From: Scalesia atractyloides
Taxonomy: Eukaryota; Streptophyta; Magnoliopsida; Asterales; Asteraceae
Direction of reading: 5' to 3'
Length of the DNA stretch: 64,000 nucleotides
NCBI GenBank assembly: GCA_947069175.1
Contig: CAMTDV010000002.1
Location: 5,931,054-5,995,053, forward strand
Of the stretch, positions 59,321 through 64,000 are shown piece by piece. How positions within the stretch are numbered: the stretch's first letter is position 1; every line of letters starts with the position of its first letter. The position numbers were made by a program, and so were the translations under genes. The notes under the pieces are model-generated. The model searched no databases, was not told the origin of the DNA, and worked only from the letters and a program-made list of their open reading frames with translations.

Positions 59321-60185
59321 TCGAATAACCAGTTTTAATTATATTTATACATATACTCGACTTCATCTTCTTCGTTTACAAGAACACAGAATAGTGAAAT
59401 CCGACTGTTCTGTTTAAATCGATCATCAAAACTTATAATTGGTTGGAATGAAATAGATAACGAAATCAAGGAATAGAATGTACCAAAACAGAGCGTTTAC
59501 TTCAAATTTCCGGCAAGAGTCGTCGGCTCTGATTTGTGACTCTCGGCTGAGTGAATTGTTTGATAGTTTAGATCCTTTTGTTATGAAATTAAGTTACTGA
59601 GCAAGAGATATCAAGAGGGTTTAGTTGATTATACCGATCGACAGTGAGACTTCGGATTTTCAGTGATATTCCGGTGAGTGTAGGTTTTTCCGGCGGCGTA
59701 GTCTGAGACAGGTTCTGGTTGAATGATTAAAGTTAAGACATGCCGAATAATGGATTACAAACAAAAGAGTCGAGAATTTTACCGATTTGAAGTAAGCCTC
59801 GGTTTTCCGGTGAAAGTCCGGCGAATGCAAAATATCTTCGGCGACGTGTTTTGGGATGAATCAAGCTTCGGAAACGATCGTGGTTCTGAGCGAAAGGATT
59901 CCCAGAGTGTTCAAGTGGGTATTTATAGTGGAAACAGGCTGAATTGGGTTTGAATTGAGTCAAGGTTCGCGATTGAAGATTTCCGTCGGTTATGACTGAA
60001 ATTGATTGCCGGGAACGGTTATAACCGACGTCGACATCAATTTGTGCGGTTCAGTCAAAAGGAATTTGGCCAAAATCACGGATTGCCGGATTTTCTGGTG
60101 ATTGCAAGTTCTGGCGCGTTGATTACCGGATTTGACTTTCAGTTTTATTATATGTGTTATTTGTTTTACTGTTTATCACAAAGAC

Positions 60186-60254
60186 AGTGTGGCGGAGCGG
60201 TGTGTTGTGTGTTTGGGTTTGTGGGTGACCCGGGTTCGAAACCCGGCGTCTCCG
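60186..60254 (+). other. antisense tRNA-like module in LTR C
   Basis: The most tRNA-like unit: A-box TGGCGGAGCGGT (60190-60201), as in Leu/Ser-type tRNAs, then a T-arm hairpin CCCGGGTTCGAAACCCGG with a fully paired stem and B-box at 60232-60244. TTTT follows directly at 60255. The acceptor ends do not pair, so it is not a functional tRNA gene. Confidence 0.6.
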
Positions 60255-60438
60255 TTTTATTTTTTTCTCATGATTTATTATTATTTATAAATTATGGTTT
60301 TTAAATTCTAATATATTTATTAATTATGTATTGTTTAAAATTTATTTGAGCAATAAATACGCAACGAAAAATTATAACTGAATATTTGATTAATAAACGA
60401 AGCGGGTTTTGAAAACCCGTTTTTCAACGAATGTTACA

Positions 60439-60979
60439 GTATCCCCTACTTTTAGAAATTTCGTCCCGAAATTTAAGTAGTAGTGGTAATAGGAAAAAGA
60501 TGCGGGTATTTCTCGCGCATTGAGTCTTCACGTTCCCAAGTAAACTCAGGTCCTCGTTTTGACTCCCAACGCACCCTGACAATTGGACTACGACTTCGTC
60601 TTAAACGCTTCTCTCCGAAGTCCATGATTTCTACTGGTCTTTCAATGAAGTGCATAGATTCATCGATCTGAATGTCTTCTATAGGAATATGGAGGTTTTC
60701 ATCGGCGAGGCACTTCTTCAAGTTTGATACGTGGAATGTGGGATGAATTCTGTTGAGCTCTTCTGGTAGGTCAAGCTTGTATGCTACAGGACCTACTCTT
60801 TCGAGTATCTTGAAAGGTCCTACGTAGCGTGGTGCTAGCTTGCCCTTCTGGCCAAAACGAACCACTCCCTTCCACGGTGATACTTTTAAAAGTACTTGAT
60901 CCCCAATGTCAAACTCCAAGGGCTTTCGTCGTTTGTCTGCATAACTCTTTTGACGACTTTGAGCCGCTAGAAGATTGTT
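60439..60979 (-). pseudogene. pol: integrase C-end and chromodomain of element 2
   Basis: LEFDIGDQVLLKVSPWKGVV-type start (from 60919), FGQKGKLAPRYVGPFKILE, HVSNLKKCLADENLHIP, then the chromodomain region RPVEIMDFGEKRLRRSRSP and RGPEFTWEREDSMREKYPHLF (read in parts) to the stop at 60473. This end of the polyprotein is intact. It is separated from the integrase core only by a premature stop near 60980. Confidence 0.9.
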
Positions 60980-62053
60980 TCAAATTTGAATGACCTTGTC
61001 GGTTGTTTCTTGAATTAACTCTGGACAGGTGATTTGTGATTCCCCAATTTCGTGCCAACATACTGGAGATCGGCACTTACGACCATATAAAGCTTCGAAA
61101 GGAGCCATGCCGATACTTGAATGATAGCTATTGTTGTACGAAAATTCAACTAATGGTAGATGAGCGTCCCAATTCCCTTTGAAGTCTATGACACATGCTC
61201 GAAGCATGTCTTCAAGAGTTTGGATGGTGCGTTCAGATTTTCCATCAGTTTGAGGATGAAAAGAGGTACTGAGGTCTAATCGTGTACCCAAGGCGGTTTG
61301 TACGGCTCGCCATGTTCGTGAGGTGAAACGACCATCACGGTCTGAAATGATGCTTAAAGGTACACCATGACGGCTTACGATCTCGCTGATGTAGATACGA
61401 GCTAACTTCTCGTTCTTGAAGTCCTTGCGAATCGAAATGAAATGAGATGACTTTGTAAGACGATCGATTATTACCCATATAGTGTCATACCCACTGGAGG
61501 TGCGAGGTAACCCGGTAATGAAATCCATGGTTATGTATTCCCACTTCCATACAGGTATTTCGGGCTGGACTAGAAGTCCTGAAGGTCTTTGATGTTCAGC
61601 TTTTACTTTGGAACAGGTAAGGTACTTGGTAACAAAAACAGCGATATCCTTTTTCATGCCAGGCCACCAGTAGGTGTATCGTAGGTCTTGATACATCTTG
61701 TCGGCTCCTGGGTGTACAGAGTATCGTGTTTTGTGCGCCTCATTCATGAGGAAATCACGAAGGTTATCGCGATCGGGAATCCATATGCGATTTAAATAGT
61801 ATAGAATACCGTCGGATTTGGTTTCGATTTTGAGTTCAGCTCCACATGACAGCTCATCGCGTACGTCATTTTCTGTTACAGAAACATGTTGAGCTGCTCG
61901 GATTCGATCTTTGATGTCGGTTATGATTTGCGAACAGAGAAGACGAATGGAGTTCGCATAACCTTTTCGACTGAGTGCATCGGCCACTACGTTTGCCTTG
62001 CCAGGATGATACCGAATTTCACAGTCGTAGTCGTTGAGAAGTTCGACCCATCT
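60980..62053 (-). pseudogene. pol: RNase H end and integrase core of element 2
   Basis: ADALSRKGYANSIRLLCSQI at 61987 marks the RNase H/integrase join. HPGADKMYQDLRYTYWWPGM and CSKVKAEHQ belong to the zinc-binding region. The core shows MDFITGLPRTSSG, SDRDGRFTSRTW and SERTIQTLEDML, so all three catalytic acidic residues are present. The frame ends at 60980 with TGA where the sister element encodes Arg (CGN in this family). The domain itself is otherwise intact. Confidence 0.9.
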
Positions 62054-62600
62054 TCATTGCCTCATATTCAACTCCTTTTGGTTGAAGATATGTTGGAGAC
62101 TTTTGTGGTCAGTGTATATTTCACACTTGGTACCATAGAGGTAATGTCTCCATATCTTGAGAGCGAACACAACGGCTCCAAGTTCCAGGTCGTGGGTGGT
62201 GTAGTTCTTCTCATGAACTTTGAGTTGTCTAGAAGCATAGGCTATCACTTTTCCTCTTTGCATTAATACACAGCCTAGCCCTTGCCCTGATGCGTCGCAA
62301 TATACTACAAAGTCATCGTAACCCTCAGGGAGTGTGAGGATAGGTGCGTCACAAAGTTTTTGCTTTAGAGTTTGGAAGGCTTCTTCTTGTTTAGGTCCCC
62401 ATATGAAGGGTTTTCCTTTATGAGTCAAAGCCGTGAGTGGTACAGCAATACGGGAAAAATTTGCAATGAAGCGTCGATAGTAACCATCCAAACCAAGAAA
62501 TGACCTTACTTCGGTATGGGTACGTGGCGCTTGCCATTCTGTACTGCCTTGATTTTTGAAGGATCGTCATGTATTCCCTTGTCATTGATGACATGTCCAA
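62054..62600 (-). pseudogene. pol: RT end and RNase H of element 2
   Basis: GYYRRFIANFSRIAVPL, FVVYCDASGQGLGCVLMQ, TTHDLELGAVVFALKIWRHY, YTDHKSLQHIFNQKELNMRQ, then TGA in the place of an Arg codon before RW (about 62051-62054). A frameshift near 62520-62545 separates it from the RT frame upstream. Confidence 0.9.
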
Positions 62601-63327
62601 GGAATTGTACTTCTCTTAACCAGAATTCGCATTTTGAGAACTTAGCGTAGAGCTTTTCAGTCCTTAAAAGTGTAAGGATGAGTCGAAGGTGTCGCTCATG
62701 ATCGGATTTAGACTTGGAGTAGATAAGAATATCGTCGATGAAGACTATGATGAAACGGTCGAGGTAGGGTTTGCATACCCTATTCATTAGATCCATGAAG
62801 ACAGCGGGGGCGTTGGTTAAACCGAATGGCATGACCATGAATTCGTAATGACCATAACGAGTCCGGAAAGCGGTCTTTGGGATATCTTCTTCATGTACTC
62901 TGAGTTGTTGATAACCAGAACGAAGGTCGATTTTTGAAAAGCAGGTGGCGCCTTGAAGTTGGTCTAGGAGGTCATCGATGCGAGGTAGTGGATAGCGATT
63001 TTTAACCGTCAGCTTGTTGAGTTCTCTATAATCAATGCACATGCGAAACGTTCCATCTTTCTTTTTCACAAAGAGAACAGGTGCACCCCAAGGCAAGGAG
63101 CTAGGACGTATGAATCCTTTGTCAGTCAGCTCTTGCAGTTGACTGGCCAGCTCTTGCATTTCAGATGGGGCTAACCTATAAGGAGATTTTGCAACTGGTG
63201 TAGCGCCAGGTACAAGATCGATGCGGAATTCGACTTCTCTCACAGGAGGGAGTCCTGAAATGTCGTCGGGAAAGACTTGTGGGAATTCTTTCACAACTGG
63301 AATATCTTTGATATGGAGATTTTGCAA
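62506..63327 (-). pseudogene. pol: reverse transcriptase of element 2
   Basis: A long open frame from PVVKEFPQVFPDDISGLPP through YRLAPSEMQELASQLQEL, WGAPVLFVKKKDGT, MCIDYRELNKLTVKNRYPLP, FSKIDLRSGYQQLRV and FGLTNAPAVFMDLMNRV to the intact catalytic box VFIDDILIYSKS. It ends in KFSKCEFWLREVQFLGHVI and then loses frame at about 62545. The N-terminal 61 codons are also present as a second, diverged upstream copy (63329-63513). Confidence 0.92.
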
Positions 63328-63513
63328 CTGGCCAGCTCTTGCATTTCAGACGGGGCTAACCGATATGGAGATTTTTCAACTGGAGTGGCACCAGGTACAA
63401 GATCGATTCGAAATTCGACTTCTCGCATAGGAGGAAGTCCTGAGACGTTGTCTGGAAAGACTTGAGGAAAATCTCTAACAATCGGAATATCTTCAAGTTT
63501 CTTCTCCTTGCCT
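63144..63513 (-). repeat. 185-bp direct repeat in pol between protease and RT
   Basis: 63144-63328 and 63329-63513 both encode PQVFPDxxSGLPPxREVEFR, IDLVPGATPVxKSPYRLAPS and EMQELAS. The period of 185 bp is not a multiple of three, so the copies are in different frames. They differ at many positions. Confidence 0.85.
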
Positions 63514-64000
63514 TCTTTCTTGATGATGTGGGCTAAGAATGCTATGTAATCCTTACGAAGATACTTTCGGGCTTGAAGACACGACATTAACTTGAGTCCT
63601 TTGGATGGGTTTCACCAAAAATACGAAGTGTTTGGCCGTCGGCGAGTGGAATTCGAATGAATTTTTCATAAGATACCACCTCGGCATGATGCTGACTGAG
63701 CTAGTCCATACCAATGATGACGTTGAAGCTTCCCAATTTCATGGGAATGAGATCGATTGGAAAATCATGATCATTAAGAGTAAGAGCAGTCGTGAATGAT
63801 AGAATCCAACGTAATAGGTTCACCGTCTGCTACTTCCACTGTAAATGATTCGGCTAGACTAACGTGAGATAAACCAAAAATAGATTCGAACTCTAGGGAC
63901 ACAAAACTCTTATCTGCGCCAGTGTAAAAAGAATAGATGCATAGCTATCATTAATGAGAAACGTACCGTTAACCACGTTGTTATCCGCTCTAGCCTTATT
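63514..64000 (-). pseudogene. pol: protease region of element 2
   Basis: Minus-strand readings with frame changes: NGTFLINDSYASILF at about 63930-63975, HDFPIDLIPMKLGSFNVIIGMD at about 63700-63770 (quoted in part), then IPLADGQTLRIFGETH at 63600-63650. These fit the Tekay protease. The catalytic DSGA loop is disrupted by a frame change at about 63930. Gag and 5' LTR lie outside the window. Confidence 0.75.

Larger units (their letters stand above)
57900..60438 (-). repeat. LTR C
   Basis: 2,539 bp. Plus-strand ends are TGTCACACCCCGACC and GAATGTTACA. TATA box on the minus strand at 59920-59927. Three sense tRNA-like modules (58903-59320) and one antisense module (60186-60254). Next to it, internal minus-strand AAAAGTAGGGGATAC is the polypurine tract. 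Confidence 0.92.
57900..64000 (-). mobile_element. Tekay-like element 2, inserted in element 1 pol; runs off the window
   Basis: LTR C (57900-60438) is its 3' LTR, and pol follows upward to the window end. The left flank is TGATC (57895-57899) in element 1 RT. The same 5 bp should flank its 5' LTR beyond 64000. It is in the same orientation and family as element 1. Confidence 0.9.

Noticed and set aside
58903..60254. Calling the tRNA-like modules real tRNA genes
   Set aside because: A and B boxes are present, but acceptor stems do not pair and no anticodon arm is recognisable. They also repeat inside LTRs. I list them as tRNA-like modules only.
59723..60304. ORFs in LTR C near the TATA box
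   Set aside because: They lie in U3, with no domain and no conservation in LTRs A or B.

Overview
This is AT-rich plant nuclear DNA made almost entirely of nested transposable elements. There is one plausible small host gene. The plant hallmarks are Ty3/gypsy chromovirus (Tekay-like), Athila-like and Ty1/copia fragments, a PIF/Harbinger relic, a tRNA-derived SINE and long LTRs with C+A-poor U3 promoters. A proline-rich extra ORF1 in one gypsy element and a decayed 'putative gypsy type transposase' gene resemble sequences I associate with Asteraceae genomes. That family assignment is inference from memory, not a search result.

Layout. 1-7400: AT-rich sequence with a (TA)n tract, a candidate Helitron end, a long-TIR element (1438-2317), a minus-strand Harbinger transposase relic (about 3200-4075) and a 118-bp tandem duplication. 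7450-8212: TATA box and an intact 158-codon ORF, the best host-gene candidate. 8613-8925: a SINE with target duplications. 9328-10760: a minus-strand copia relic joined head to head to an Athila-like LTR/gag/protease relic (10765-15400). A solo LTR (LTR A, 12080-14613) with perfect 5-bp target duplications sits in that protease. 18-21 kb: a plus-strand gypsy leader, gag and protease relic, then a copia RT fragment. 21825-23075: an inverted second copy of the copia/Athila junction seen at 10.4-11.7 kb.

23265-37107: a complete, non-functional 13.8-kb Tekay-like chromovirus on the minus strand. It has two 3.24-kb LTRs (D, E), ORF1, a repeat-rich linker, gag, protease, RT, RNase H, integrase and chromodomain. 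It is inserted in an older LTR (J). 39102-42574: solo LTR G with matching AATGG duplications, itself carrying another LTR-like insert. 42.6-44.3 kb: end of a copia element. 44.3-46.96 kb: LTR I plus gypsy gag/protease. 46.99-53.2 kb: decayed gypsy-type transposase gene split by solo LTR F. 53678-64000: two minus-strand Tekay-like elements, one inserted in the pol gene of the other; both run past the window end.

The most unusual signal is in LTRs A, B and C. Each carries three sense-oriented tRNA-like modules about 168 bp apart downstream of the TATA box, and one antisense tRNA-like module upstream of it. Most modules show an A-box-like stretch, a B-box-like stretch (clearest in the C modules, degenerate in B1) and a following T-run. 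They look like RNA polymerase III promoters captured by an RNA polymerase II retrotransposon LTR. This recalls Cassandra elements, whose LTRs carry 5S RNA sequences, but uses tRNA-type boxes.
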